From positions 636,001 to 700,000 of the forward strand of contig NZ_AQUO01000002.1 of NCBI RefSeq assembly GCF_000371965.1: a stretch of DNA of 64,000 bases, written 5' to 3'. This DNA is from Paracoccus sp. N5. GTDB taxonomy: Bacteria > Pseudomonadota > Alphaproteobacteria > Rhodobacterales > Rhodobacteraceae. Each line of letters begins with the position of its first letter. Within the stretch, counting starts at the first letter, position 1. Positions 1 to 9,327 of this stretch are shown one piece after another. A program made the position numbers and the translations under genes. A model generated the notes under the pieces. The model made no database searches and was not told the DNA's origin. It saw only the letters and a list, made by a program, of their open reading frames with translations.

Positions 1-793
1 CGGCCTGACGCATCGCTATCCCGACCGCGTGATCCTGCATGTCACCAGGACCTGCGAGGTCTATTGCCGCTTCTGCTTCCGCCGCGAGGTGGTGGGCGAG
101 GACGGCAGCCTGCCCGAGGCCGACCTGGCCGCGGCGCTGGACTACATCGCGGCGGTGCCGGCGATCCGCGAGGTGATCCTGACCGGCGGCGATCCGATGG
201 TGCTGTCGGCGCGGCGAATTGCGGCGCTGCTGGCGCGGCTGGAAGCGATCCCGCATCTCGACCTGGTGCGTTTTCATACCCGGGTGCCCGTGGTGGCGCC
301 GCATCGCATCGACGATGCCATGCTGGCGGCGCTGCGGCCCGGGCGGCTGGCGGTCTGGGTGGTGGTCCATACCAACCATGCGGCGGAACTGACCGACGCG
401 GCGCAGGCCGCCCTGGCGCGGCTGGCCGATGCCGGGCTGCCGCTGCTGTCGCAGACGGTGCTGTTGCGCGGGGTGAATGCCGATCCCGCGGTGCTGGAGG
501 CTCTGTTCCGGGCGCTGCTGCGCAACCGGGTCAAGCCCTATTACCTGCATCACTGCGACCTGGCACGCGGCACCGGGCATTTCCGCACCACCATTGCCGA
601 GGGGCTGGCGATCATGGCGGGCTTGCGCGGCCGGATCTCGGGCACGGCGCTGCCGCGCTATGTGCTGGACCTGCCGGGCGGGCATGGCAAGGTCGGGCTG
701 GAATCGGGCGATGCGGTGGCCGAAGGCGGCGGCCGCTGGCGCATCCGCGACTGGCGCGGACACTGGCACGATTATCGCGATCCCGAAGGTTGA
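1..793 (+). CDS. Lysine 2,3-aminomutase / EpmB-type radical SAM protein, 3' part
   Basis: The gene is cut by the left edge: the frame is open from base 2, and GLTHRYPDR upstream of the first GTG (29) is conserved family sequence, so the real start lies outside the window. The CEVYCRFC motif (codons at 53, 65 and 74) is the CxxxCxxC 4Fe-4S/SAM signature. Further on, ILTGGDP and a C-terminal YVLDLPGGHGK stretch match lysine 2,3-aminomutases and their EpmB relatives. The family moves an amino group on lysine using a 5'-deoxyadenosyl radical and PLP; EpmB acts on lysine for modification of elongation factor P. Which branch this is cannot be settled without the N-terminus and the neighbouring genes (efp and epmA would favour EpmB). 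It ends convergently with dppF. Confidence 0.85.
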   Translation, partial: GLTHRYPDRVILHVTRTCEVYCRFCFRREVVGEDGSLPEADLAAALDYIAAVPAIREVILTGGDPMVLSARRIAALLARLEAIPHLDLVRFHTRVPVVAPHRIDDAMLAALRPGRLAVWVVVHTNHAAELTDAAQAALARLADAGLPLLSQTVLLRGVNADPAVLEALFRALLRNRVKPYYLHHCDLARGTGHFRTTIAEGLAIMAGLRGRISGTALPRYVLDLPGGHGKVGLESGDAVAEGGGRWRIRDWRGHWHDYRDPEG

Positions 794-796
794 GGA

Positions 797-818
797 CCGG
801 GGGCGCTTCGCCCCCCGG
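797..818. terminator. GC hairpin between convergent kamA-like gene and dppF
   Basis: CCGGGGGCG, loop CTT, CGCCCCCCGG: an inverted repeat three bases after the kamA-like stop. No long T-run follows. It can stop transcription on either strand between the two convergent genes, and it sits directly in front of a copy of the GGGTATTTGGAAA repeat, a combination also seen at 51.64 kb. Confidence 0.5.
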
Positions 819-827
819 ACCCCCCGA

Positions 828-850
828 GGGTATTTGGAAAACAGAGAAAG
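828..850 (+). repeat. Intergenic repeat copy 1 (GGGTATTTGGAAA family)
   Basis: GGGTATTTGGAAAACAGAG, copy 1 of a short element that recurs at 23110, 23168, 36071 (inverted), 36141 and, more diverged, 51665. All copies are between genes, mostly just downstream of a stop codon. Confidence 0.6.
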
Positions 851-885
851 CCTGGCGCGGAGCGTTCGGCCCCGACTTGGGCGGG

Positions 886-1718
<833 letters not shown>

Positions 1719-1722
<4 letters not shown>

Positions 1723-2555
1723 TTCGCGGCCTCCTCGAGGAACGAGCCCACGGTGGGCAGGCGGTCGCCGGTGGCGTTTTCCGGCAGGGCCGAGAGCAGC
1801 GCCCGGGTATAGGGGTGTTTCGGCGCCTCGAACAGCGACAGCACGTCGGCCTCTTCCATCTTCCTGCCCTTGTATTGCACCTGCACCCGGTCGGCGGTTT
1901 CCGCGACCACGCCCATGTCATGGGTGATCAGGATCAGCGCCATGCCGGTCTGTTCCTGAAGCTTCATCAACAGGTCCAGGATCTGCTTCTGGATGGTCAC
2001 GTCCAGCGCCGTCGTCGGCTCGTCCGCGATCAGCAGGCGCGGGTTGGTGGCAATGGCCATGGCGATCATCACCCGCTGGCATTGGCCTCCGGACATCTGG
2101 TGCGGGTAGGATTTCAGCTTTTCCTCGGGGTCGGGAATGCCGACCTGGCGGAACAGCTCCAGCGCGCGGGCGCGGGCGGCGCGTTTCGACATGCCGGCGT
2201 TGAAGCGCAGCACCTCCTCGATCTGGTAGCCGGTGGTGAAGCTGGGGTTCAGCGAGGCGATGGGTTCCTGGAAGATCATGGTGATCTCGCGCCCGATGAC
2301 GCGGCGGCGCTGGCGCGGGGTCATGCGCAGCAGATCCTGGCCGTCGAAGCTCATCTCGTCGGCGGTCACCTGGGCGGTGTCGGGCAAGAGCCCCATCGCC
2401 GCCAGCATCGAGACCGACTTGCCCGAGCCGGATTCGCCCACGATGGCCAGCACCTCGCCCTTGTCCACGGTCACGTCGATGCCGTCCACGGCGGTGAAGC
2501 TGCCGGTCGAGGTGGCGAAGCGCACGGTCAGGTTGCGGATTGTCAGCAAGGCCAT
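1719..2555 (-). CDS. dppD: Dipeptide/oligopeptide ABC transporter ATPase, DppD-type
   Basis: First ATPase of the peptide importer. The 278-aa product carries Walker A GESGSGKS, the signature SGGQCQRVMIAMA, Walker B LLIADEPTTALD and LITHDMGV. The C-terminal HPYTRALLSALP motif is family-typical, and as in the neighbouring DppF there is no cysteine-rich C-terminus. The start is three bases after the dppC stop, and the stop overlaps dppF by four bases, so dppC, dppD and dppF are one transcript. The exact peptide or amino acid substrate cannot be read from the ATPase. Confidence 0.88.
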
Positions 2556-2558
2556 GGC

Positions 2559-3461
2559 TCAGCTCCGCTTCAGTTTCGGGTCGAGCGCGTCGCGCAGACC
2601 GTCGCCCATCAGGTTGATCGCCAGCACCGAAATGAGGATGGCGAGACCGGGGAAGGTCACGACCCACCAGGCGCGCAGGATGAATTCGCGCGCCTCGGCC
2701 AGCATGGTGCCCCATTCCGAGGCCGGCGGCTGCGCACCCATGCCGAGGAAGCCGAGCGCCGCGGAGTCCAGCACGGCGCTGGAAAAGCTCAGCGTTGCCT
2801 GCACGATCAAGGGCGCCAGGCAGTTCGGCAGGATGGTCCTGAACATCAGCCGCAGGTTCGAGGCCCCGGCCACCTTGGCGGCGGCGACATATTCGCGCGC
2901 CTTCTCGCCCATCACCGCGGCGCGGGTCAGGCGGGCGAAATGCGGCTGGTAGACGATGGCGATGGCGATCATCGCATTGGTCAGCCCCGGCCCCAGGATG
3001 GCGACCAGCACCAGCGCCAGCAAGAGCGAGGGGAAGGCCAGCACCACGTCCATCACCCGCATGATGACGCTGTCGACCCAGCCGCCGTAGAAGCCGGCGA
3101 TCAGCCCGATGATGATGCCGCCGGTCAGGGCGATGGCGACGACGACGATGCCGATGAACAGCGAATATTGCGCGCCGTAGATCAGCCGCGACAGCATGTC
3201 CCGGCCCACCGCGTCGGTGCCCAGCAGGAAGCCGGCCCGGCCGCCCTCCTGCCAGATCGGCGGCACCAGCAGCGCATCGCGGTATTGCTGCGTCGGATCA
3301 TGCGGCGCCAGCAGCGGCGCAAGGAAGGCGGTCAGCACCAGAGCCACGAAGACCACGAGCCCGATCACGGCGCCCCGGTTCTGGCTGAAATAGAACCAGA
3401 ACTCCTTGATCTGCCGGCGCCGGATGGCCGCATCCGAGAGTTTCACGGTGGTATCGGTCAT
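2559..3461 (-). CDS. dppC: Dipeptide ABC transporter permease, DppC-type
   Basis: Inner-membrane permease of 300 aa, N-terminus MTDTTVKLSDAAIRRRQ. The start at 3461 was chosen because it overlaps the dppB stop as ATGA (3458-3461) and gives the usual family length; the frame stays open further upstream only because the DNA is GC-rich. It has a cytoplasmic N-terminal stretch before the first membrane segment (OppC_N-like), the LLGTDAVGRD motif found at this point in DppC/OppC proteins, and a C-terminal EAA-type loop around KVAGASNLRLMFRTILPN that contacts the ATPases. Confidence 0.9.
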   Translation of the reverse strand: MTDTTVKLSDAAIRRRQIKEFWFYFSQNRGAVIGLVVFVALVLTAFLAPLLAPHDPTQQYRDALLVPPIWQEGGRAGFLLGTDAVGRDMLSRLIYGAQYSLFIGIVVVAIALTGGIIIGLIAGFYGGWVDSVIMRVMDVVLAFPSLLLALVLVAILGPGLTNAMIAIAIVYQPHFARLTRAAVMGEKAREYVAAAKVAGASNLRLMFRTILPNCLAPLIVQATLSFSSAVLDSAALGFLGMGAQPPASEWGTMLAEAREFILRAWWVVTFPGLAILISVLAINLMGDGLRDALDPKLKRS

Positions 3462-4465
3462 TTGTGCCGGATCCTCGGGTTGATGAGACCATAGGTCAGG
3501 TCGACGATCAGGTTCACGATCATCACGATGGCGGCGATCAGCAAGAGGCCGGATTGCACGACCGGATAGTCGCGGCGCGAGATCGAATCGATCATCCACT
3601 TGCCGATGCCGGGCCAGGAAAAGATCGTCTCGGTCAGGATGGCGCCGGCCAGCAGCACGCCGATCTGCAAGCCGATGGTGGTGATGACCGGGATCATCGC
3701 ATTGCGCAGGGCATGCACGCCGATGACGCGGCGGGGCGACAGGCCCTTGGCGCGGGCGGTACGGACGTAATCCTCGCCCATCACCTCCAGCATGGCCGAA
3801 CGGGTCTGGCGCGCGATCACCGCCAGCGGGATCGTCGCCAGCACGATCGAGGGCAGGATCAGGTGGCTCAGCGCGGATGTGAACGCGCCCGCCTGCCCCG
3901 AGATCAGGCTGTCGATCAGCATGAAGCCGGTCACCGGCGGGAAGAAATACATCAGGCTGATGCGACCCGAGACCGGGGTCCATTGCAGGATGCCCGAGAA
4001 GAAGATGATGAGCAGCAGCCCCCACCAGAAGATCGGCATGGAAAACCCGACCAGCGCCCCGGTCATCGAGATCTGGTCGAACCAGCTGCCGCGCTTGATC
4101 GCGGCGATGACGCCGACCGGCACGCCGATCACGGTGGCGATGATGATGGCGACCAGGCCCAGCTCGACCGTGGCCGGGAACAGGGTCAGGAATTCGGCCA
4201 GCACCGGCTTTTTCGTCACCAGCGAATTGCCGAGGTCGCCCTGCAGCAGATTGCCGAGGTAATGCAGATATTGCTGCCAGATCGGCTTGTCATAGCCGAG
4301 CTGCGCCGCGATCTGGGCGTAGCGCTCGGCCGAGACGCCGCGTTCGCCGGCCATCAGCAGCACGGGATCGCCGGGCAGCAGGCGGATGAACCCGAAAGCC
4401 ACCAGCGTGATCCCGAGCATGGTCGGGATCAGGTAAAGCAGTTTGGTGAGGATGAATCTCAGCAT
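3458..4465 (-). CDS. dppB: Dipeptide ABC transporter permease, DppB-type
   Basis: Inner-membrane permease of 335 aa starting MLRFILTKLLYLIPTMLG, close in length to E. coli DppB (339). The frame continues upstream to 4498, but that region is one arm of a perfect hairpin and the family starts at MLRF, so 4465 is preferred. Family marks include FIRLLPGDP after the first membrane segment and the loop ARAKGLSPRRVIGVHALRN near the C-terminus, which is the ATPase contact. It heterodimerises with DppC. Confidence 0.9.
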   Translation of the reverse strand: MLRFILTKLLYLIPTMLGITLVAFGFIRLLPGDPVLLMAGERGVSAERYAQIAAQLGYDKPIWQQYLHYLGNLLQGDLGNSLVTKKPVLAEFLTLFPATVELGLVAIIIATVIGVPVGVIAAIKRGSWFDQISMTGALVGFSMPIFWWGLLLIIFFSGILQWTPVSGRISLMYFFPPVTGFMLIDSLISGQAGAFTSALSHLILPSIVLATIPLAVIARQTRSAMLEVMGEDYVRTARAKGLSPRRVIGVHALRNAMIPVITTIGLQIGVLLAGAILTETIFSWPGIGKWMIDSISRRDYPVVQSGLLLIAAIVMIVNLIVDLTYGLINPRIRHK

Positions 4466-4483
4466 CGAACCCTGATCCAAAAG

Positions 4484-4512
4484 GGCCGTGCGGGGCATGG
4501 CCCCGCACGGCC
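4484..4512 (-). promoter_or_regulatory. Intercistronic hairpin between dppA and dppB
   Basis: A perfect 13-bp inverted repeat (GGCCGTGCGGGGC / GCCCCGCACGGCC) with a 3-base loop lies between the dppA stop and the dppB start. With no U-tract it is more likely an mRNA-stabilising or attenuating element than a full terminator. Such hairpins commonly keep the binding-protein mRNA more abundant than the permease mRNA; that role is inferred. Confidence 0.6.
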
Positions 4513-4532
4513 GCTGTCATGATAGCCGAAAA

Positions 4533-6137
4533 TTACTCGGTCAGATCGACGTTTTCGAACGTGTAGTCGCCCAGCGGCGATTGCACGAAGCCGGTGACTT
4601 CCTTGCGCATCGGCACATATTGCGTCGAATGCGCCAGCGTGGCCCAGGGCTCGTCCTTCTTGAAGATGACCTGCGCCTCTTCATAGAGCTTGACCCGCTC
4701 GTCGTGGTCGCTGGTGGCCTTGGCCTTGGCGATCACGTCCGAGAATTCCTGGTTGCACCAGAAGGCGCGGTTGGCGCCGCCGTCCTGGGCCGCGGCGCAG
4801 CTCAGCAGCACCGACAGGAAGTTGTCCGGGTCGCCGTTGTCGCCGGTCCAGCCTAGGATCACCGCGCCCTTGCGGCCGGGCTCCATCGACTTCTTCAGGT
4901 ATTCGCCCCATTCGTAGCTGACGATGTCGACCTTGACGCCGACCTTGGCGAAATCGCTCTGGATCAGTTCGGCGGCGCGGCGGGCGTTGGGCATGTAGGG
5001 GCGCTGCACCGGCATGGCCCAGACTTCCATCGACAGATCCTTGACGCCGGCGGCCTCCAGCGCGGCCTTGGCGGCCTCGGGGTCGTATTTGTCGGCCTCG
5101 ATGGCGTCGTTATAGCCCCACATGGTCGGAGGGATCGGGTTCTTGGCGATCTCGGCATCGCCCTGATAGACCGCATCGACCAGCGCCTTCTTGTCGATGG
5201 CCATGTTCAGCGCCTTGCGCACCTCGGGCTTGTCGAAGGGCGCGACGGTGGTGTTATAGGCCAGGTAGCCGACGTTCAGCCCGGCCTGCTCGTCCAGCTT
5301 CAGGTTCGGATCGGCCTTGATGTCGGCGATGTCGGCGGGCGCCGGATAGGGCATCAGGTGGCATTCGCCGGCCTTCAGCTTCTGCAGCCGCACCGAGGCG
5401 TCGGGGGTGATGGCAAAGACCAGGTCGTCGATCTTGGGCGCCTCGCCCCAGTAATCGGCATTCTTCTGGTAACGGATCACCGCGTCCTTCTGATAGGCCA
5501 CGAACTTGAACGGGCCGGTGCCGATCGGGGCGTTGTTCAGGTCCTCGCGGGTGCCGGCTTTCTCCAGCGTGTCGGCATATTCCTTGCTGACGATCGAGAC
5601 GAAGGGCATGGCGACATTGGCCAGGAACGGCGCCTCGGGGTGGTTCAGGGTGAACTTGACGGTGTTGTCGTCGACCTTCTCGATGGACTTGATCAGCTTG
5701 TCCATCTCCATCGAGGAATAATATTCGTAGGTGATGCCCGAGATGTATTCGTGCCAGGGATTGTCGGCGCTGGCCTGGCGCTCGAAGGTGAAGATCACGT
5801 CATCGGCGTTGAAGTCGCGCGAGGGGGTGAACTTGTCGTTCGAGTGGAACTTGACGCCCTTGCGCAGGTGGAAGGTATAGGTCAGCCCGTCCTCGCTGAC
5901 ATCCCAGCTTTCGGCCAGAGCCGGCTCGATTTCCGTGGTGCCGGGCTTGAACTGCACCAGGCGGTTGTAGACCGCGTGACCCGAGGCATCGAAGGTCGTG
6001 CCCGCGGTATAGGGGGCGGGGTCGAAGCCTTCGGGCGAACCCTCGGAGCAATAGACGAAGGTCTTGGCGCTCAAGGGCGTCGCCGCGACCAGCGCCAGCG
6101 CGGATGCCGCGAGGAAACGGGTGGAGAAGAACGACAT
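4533..6137 (-). CDS. dppA: Peptide ABC transporter periplasmic binding protein, DppA-type
   Basis: SBP family 5 solute-binding protein of 534 aa that captures peptides in the periplasm for DppBCDF. The start at 6137 (MSFFSTRFLAASALAL) is supported by a GGGAGG ribosome site about five bases upstream and by an immediate Sec signal peptide cleaved around TPLSA-KTFVYC. Upstream in-frame codons belong to the promoter region. Family-5 marks include YCSEGSPEGFDP at the mature N-terminus, LAESWDVSEDGLTYTFHLR, and NAPIGTGPFKFVAY. It is the first gene of dppABCDF. Haem or delta-aminolevulinate can also be carried by DppA-type systems, so the substrate is open. Confidence 0.9.
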   Translation of the reverse strand: MSFFSTRFLAASALALVAATPLSAKTFVYCSEGSPEGFDPAPYTAGTTFDASGHAVYNRLVQFKPGTTEIEPALAESWDVSEDGLTYTFHLRKGVKFHSNDKFTPSRDFNADDVIFTFERQASADNPWHEYISGITYEYYSSMEMDKLIKSIEKVDDNTVKFTLNHPEAPFLANVAMPFVSIVSKEYADTLEKAGTREDLNNAPIGTGPFKFVAYQKDAVIRYQKNADYWGEAPKIDDLVFAITPDASVRLQKLKAGECHLMPYPAPADIADIKADPNLKLDEQAGLNVGYLAYNTTVAPFDKPEVRKALNMAIDKKALVDAVYQGDAEIAKNPIPPTMWGYNDAIEADKYDPEAAKAALEAAGVKDLSMEVWAMPVQRPYMPNARRAAELIQSDFAKVGVKVDIVSYEWGEYLKKSMEPGRKGAVILGWTGDNGDPDNFLSVLLSCAAAQDGGANRAFWCNQEFSDVIAKAKATSDHDERVKLYEEAQVIFKKDEPWATLAHSTQYVPMRKEVTGFVQSPLGDYTFENVDLTE

Positions 6138-6161
6138 ATTGCCTCCCATGTCTGGACTTAT

Positions 6162-6204
6162 TTTGCACTGTCCCTGATGCAAACGAATCTGCCTGACAGG
6201 TCAA
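6162..6204 (-). promoter_or_regulatory. Candidate dppA promoter with inverted repeat
   Basis: Read on the minus strand, TTGACC (6199-6204) is a reasonable -35 element; the -10 region around 6175-6182 is weak. Just inside it lies TTTGCA (6178-6183 read on minus) with its partner TGCAAA (6162-6167), an inverted repeat with 10 bases between the arms, in the position of an operator. No regulator is assigned. Confidence 0.35.
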
Positions 6205-6219
6205 GTGCTTTGCCGGGAT

Positions 6220-7063
6220 TTATCGTCGTTCTGCTGGAATGACGCGACGAAACGCCGAAAATCGCGCCAGAACTCCGGCGTTTTGCCTGCTTGCCGCCCC
6301 GACCGAAAGGTCGGCCGCGGTGTCGGAACCCAGGCGGACCGACGCCCTTGAGGCGTTGTCGCGCTGCCAGATCCAGTCGTGGTCGGGATGATTCTCATAG
6401 CGCCATTTGCGGATCGGCCCGGCCATGACATTGAGATAATACATCTCGTAGCCATAGGGCACGCCGCAGGGGTGATGGGCGGCGACCGCCATGGTCTCCA
6501 GGCTGCCGTCGTCGGTGAAGACGCGCCGGATGCCATGGCCCTGGTTCGGGTTCAGCCGGTGGCAATAGGTATCTTCCAGACAGATCATCCGTAGAAAGTA
6601 TTTGCTATCATAGCGATGCATTGGATATCTCGCCCATTTTCTAGAGCGGGCAAAGACCTCGGTGACCAGCAGGCTGTCGCAGAAATCCTCGTTCTCCATG
6701 GCGATATTGTTGATGAGGCGGGTGTTCACGCCCGGGCCGCGCTGAGTCAGCACGATACCCTCGGGCCCTATGCGGCGCGCGCCAGACCGCCAGCGTCAGC
6801 GGCGTCACGGCCTCGGCCCGCTGCCGTCGGGCAGACAGAGGCTATGCGGCGGCGTCTTTCGAAGACGTCGAGCCGCTGGCCCAAATCGCCCCAGTCGCGG
6901 CCCTCGAAGATGACCCGGATCGCCTTATCGCCGCCAAGGTTGCCCGAGGCTCGCCCGGCCCGAGCCGCCACAGGTCGAAGCCGACACAGGACCAGCCGGC
7001 GTTTTCCGGAGCAACGTGATGGACCAGGCCGGTCTGGCCATCCGGCTTGCGCAGCAGATTCAT
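6220..7063 (-). pseudogene. iolB: Degenerate iolB (5-deoxy-glucuronate isomerase)
   Basis: Begins MNLLRKPDGQTGLVHHV at 7063 after a good AAGGAGGAG ribosome site, then moves between frames. The first frame holds WSCVGFDLWRLGPGE, another GDKAIRVIFEGRDWGDLG, and a third LLVTEVFARSRKWARYP through YGYEMYYLNVMAGP and a normal-looking end DHDWIWQRDN. These are successive conserved IolB blocks, so one gene has taken several frameshifts. A segment between ETMAV and HHPCGVPYGYE is missing (about ten residues by comparison with family memory). IolB isomerises 5-deoxy-glucuronate in inositol breakdown; this copy cannot make the enzyme. The rest of the iol pathway is also missing or broken here. Confidence 0.8.
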
Positions 7064-7245
7064 GGCTCCTCCTTGCGGATGATGAACAGCGCCACGACCA
7101 GATAGACCCCCGCCGCCCCGAACAGGACGGCCCAGAACAGGCTGCCCGAGGCCAGTTCCACCCCCGCCCAGATGAGCGGCAGCAGCCCGCAGAGGACACG
7201 GACCCAGAGGCGGCGGAAGAACGGGTGTTGGGGATCGACCAGCAT
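7060..7245 (-). CDS. Small inner-membrane protein in the iol remnant
   Basis: A 61-aa protein with two hydrophobic segments (about residues 14-31 and 36-55), ending in the charged IIRKEEP. It starts ten bases after the iolE-fragment stop and its stop overlaps the iolB start as ATGA, so it was once the middle cistron of an iolE-orf-iolB operon. Unlike its neighbours its frame is uninterrupted. Function unknown; with inositol catabolism gone it is probably a passenger, though it could still be translated. Confidence 0.6.
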   Translation of the reverse strand: MLVDPQHPFFRRLWVRVLCGLLPLIWAGVELASGSLFWAVLFGAAGVYLVVALFIIRKEEP

Positions 7246-7254
7246 GGCGGCAGG

Positions 7255-7461
7255 TTAGTGCAGACCGGCGGCCCGCGCCATGTCCTTCAGCGCCTTCAGG
7301 CCCATGGACTGGTACGCGAGCGGGTCGCGGACCTCGGGGTCCTGCTCGGCGTCGATGACCAGCCAGCCGTCATGGCCCGCGCCGGCCAGGATCTTCAGCA
7401 GCGGCGTGAAGTCGATGGCGCCCTCGGGACCGCCCGGCACATTCTGCGCGGCGGCGCTCAT
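7255..7461 (-). pseudogene. iolE: 3' fragment of iolE (myo-inosose-2 dehydratase)
   Basis: Only the last ~65 residues remain: GAIDFTPLLKILAGAGHDGW, then LVIDAEQDPEVRDPLAYQ and a terminal helix. This matches the end of IolE/sugar-phosphate isomerase-like TIM barrels, where the glutamate of the VxEAEQDP motif helps hold the metal (here VIDAEQDP). The 5' part has been lost and the fragment abuts the LacI-family fragment, so a deletion joined the two. It cannot form an active enzyme. Confidence 0.75.
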
Positions 7462-7976
7462 GGCGACACGCCCGGGACGAAATCCGACAGCAGCGAGAAC
7501 ACCGGGATGCCGCGCCAGCGCAACAGCGCCACGGCCGAGGTGACCTCGTGATGGTCGATGCCGGTCGCGGCCACCGCCCGCACCTTGCCGGCAAAGCCGG
7601 CGATGGTCTCGGCGAAATCGGCGGGCGACTGGCCGGACGAAAAGCGCCCCGCGACGCGCCAGCGCCGCAAGGGAGCGAGCCGGGCCACCTCTTCCAGAGG
7701 GGCGGCGAAATCCTGATGGAAGGCATGGCGTTCCTTTTGCAGCACCACGCTCAGGTGCAGCTTCGGCACATGCGGAAGGCCCGGATCGCCGGGGCGGTGT
7801 GATAGCCCACCGCCTCGGCCGCCTGCGAAACCTTGCGCGGTTTCCTCGCGCACCTGGCTGCGGCCGTTCGGCACCCGGACCACCGTCGCCACGCTGACGC
7901 CGGAGGCGCGGGTGACATCCTCGATCGTCGGGCCATGCTTCCCCTTCGCAATGAGGGGAAGCGTGATGGAAACCAC
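7458..7976 (-). pseudogene. Truncated, frameshifted LacI-family regulator
   Basis: The N-terminal helix-turn-helix is recognisable (PTIEDVTRASGVSVATVVRV then NGRSQVREET), followed by ligand-domain pieces such as VVLQKERHAFHQDF and VRAVAATGIDHHEVTSAVA. Between about 7760 and 7850 the correct sequence (KVSQAAEAVGYHTAPAI) is in another frame, which implies two compensating indels. A proline replaces a leucine in the hinge-proximal VxRVxNGR motif. The protein stops at GIPVFSLLSDFVPGV, roughly half length, where it meets the iolE fragment. It was presumably the repressor of the lost inositol operon. Confidence 0.72.
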
Positions 7977-8011
7977 AGCGATGCCATGGCCCTTAAGTCC
8001 GGGCCGAGGGT

Positions 8012-8302
8012 TCAGCGCTTGCGGACGAACTCGCAGCGCAGGACCAGGCCCTTGATGCTATCGTGGCGGCAGTCGATCTCTTCGGGATTGTCGGTCAGCC
8101 GGATCGAGCGGATCACCGTGCCCTGCTTCAGCACCTGGCTGCTGCCGCGCAGCTTCAGATCCTTGATCAGCACCACCGAATCGCCGTCGGCCAGGGCGTT
8201 GCCGGCCGAGTCGCGCACCACGACCGCCGCCTCGGCCGCCAGTTCCGAGGCCGGGCGCCACTCGCCGCTGGCCTCGTCATAGACATAGTCCTCGTCCGCC
8301 AT
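8012..8302 (-). CDS. PhnA/YjdM-family protein, short form
   Basis: A 96-aa protein whose core (DSVVLIKDLKLRGSSQVLKQ, then IRLTDNPEEIDC) is the PhnA C-terminal domain, an SH3-like beta barrel. The N-terminal zinc ribbon of E. coli YjdM is absent; the N-terminus instead is an acidic YVYDEASGEWRPASE segment. The historic name links the family to alkylphosphonate use, but no phn genes are nearby and the function is not established. It diverges from the YcaO-like gene at 8455 with a 150-base gap. Confidence 0.8.
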   Translation of the reverse strand: MADEDYVYDEASGEWRPASELAAEAAVVVRDSAGNALADGDSVVLIKDLKLRGSSQVLKQGTVIRSIRLTDNPEEIDCRHDSIKGLVLRCEFVRKR

Positions 8303-8454
8303 GGCTGTGCCCTTTCGTGATATGCGCGGGCTTTCCTAGCCTTTTCCGCCGCTTGCGGCAAGGCCGGCGCGGCCTGCGCGCAATTCACGCCAAGATCACA
8401 GGTGCCGGTTACGGCTTGGGGCAACCAAAGGCCCGAAAGGACAACCGCAAGACG

Positions 8455-9327
8455 ATGGAACAACTCTGCCGCCGCAGCCAGGACTTGACCGACAGCTGGC
8501 AGCGCCACGACTGGCGCGAAAGCTTCTTCGCCCCCGGGCTGGTCATCCTGCAGGCCCTGACCCATGACGGCCGCACTGCCAGCGGCGCCGGGTTGACCCG
8601 TGACGAGGCATTCGACCGCTGCCTTGGCGAGACCGCCGAGATCCTGGCCCTGAACCGCCACCTGCGCCAGGGCGGCCGCTTCGACCCCTGGAGCGACGGG
8701 CTGGCCGCGCATCCCGACCCGGTGCAGGCCTGTGCCGCCGCCCGGCTCGAGGCCTGCGAACGCGCCGCCGTCGCCGACTGGTGGCTGGGCCGCGCCCCCG
8801 CCGCGCCGGTCTCGGAGTCCTGGATCGCGCAGGCCGGGCTCGCCGCGCGCGTCGAGGCGATGCGCCAGGGCGCCGCCCTGCGCCGGCGCAGCGACTGGTG
8901 GCAGATCCGCACCGAGGGCCAGCCCTGCGTGATGATCTGCCGTAGCGTCAGCCTGGAAGGGCAGGACCCGGTGCTGGGCTTCGGCTGCGACGAGGAGCCG
9001 GTTGCCGCCGCCGAAAAGGCGCTGCGCGAGCTTCTGCTGATGGAGATGAACCTGATGGAGCTGCTGGCCGCCCGCGCCACCGGCGACGAGCACGGCCCGG
9101 GCGAGGTGCGCGCCCGCATCCGCGGCTATGCGCTGCACGCGCCGCGGCTGTTCCCCGCCGCCGCCGAAAGCCTGCCCGCCGCGCCCTGCGCGCTGGTCAG
9201 CGATTTTCGCCCGGCCCCCGAGTGCCGCGAGATTTCCGAGCCGCGCGCCGAGATCAGCGTCTGGCTTTCGCCGGGCAAGGCCGCATCGGCTCTTTTCAGC
9301 GAGGCCACCGGCCTGCCATATTTGTGA
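8455..9327 (+). CDS. Small YcaO-like protein
   Basis: A 290-aa product from ATG 8455 (upstream in-frame sequence is promoter region). The stretch ASGAGLTRDEAFDRCLGETA followed by EILALNR resembles the ATP-binding GxGxxxxEAxxxxxxEAxE block of YcaO proteins, and PVAAAEKALRELLLMEMNL resembles a later conserved helix. YcaO enzymes use ATP to activate peptide amides, making azolines, thioamides or amidines. This one is about 100-150 residues shorter than usual and I see no proline-rich C-terminus, so activity is uncertain. Its stop overlaps the next gene's ATG as TGATG, so the two are coupled. No precursor-peptide gene is obvious. Confidence 0.5.
   Translation: MEQLCRRSQDLTDSWQRHDWRESFFAPGLVILQALTHDGRTASGAGLTRDEAFDRCLGETAEILALNRHLRQGGRFDPWSDGLAAHPDPVQACAAARLEACERAAVADWWLGRAPAAPVSESWIAQAGLAARVEAMRQGAALRRRSDWWQIRTEGQPCVMICRSVSLEGQDPVLGFGCDEEPVAAAEKALRELLLMEMNLMELLAARATGDEHGPGEVRARIRGYALHAPRLFPAAAESLPAAPCALVSDFRPAPECREISEPRAEISVWLSPGKAASALFSEATGLPYL

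Noticed and set aside
1815..3494. Plus-strand ORF of 559 codons antisense to dppD/dppC/dppB
   Set aside because: Composition is His/Gln/Gly-rich with no domain, as expected from the complement of GC-rich coding DNA; the minus strand has clear transporter genes with overlapping starts and stops.
7255..7976. Functional LacI-iolE operon implied by the ATGA overlap at 7458-7461
   Set aside because: Both partners are fragments (first half of one, last fifth of the other) and the regulator is frameshifted; the overlap is the scar of a deletion.
8317..8454. N-terminal extension of the YcaO-like protein
   Set aside because: The frame is open upstream of 8455 but the translated extension is basic and low in conservation-like features, and it would leave no promoter room for the divergent PhnA-type gene.
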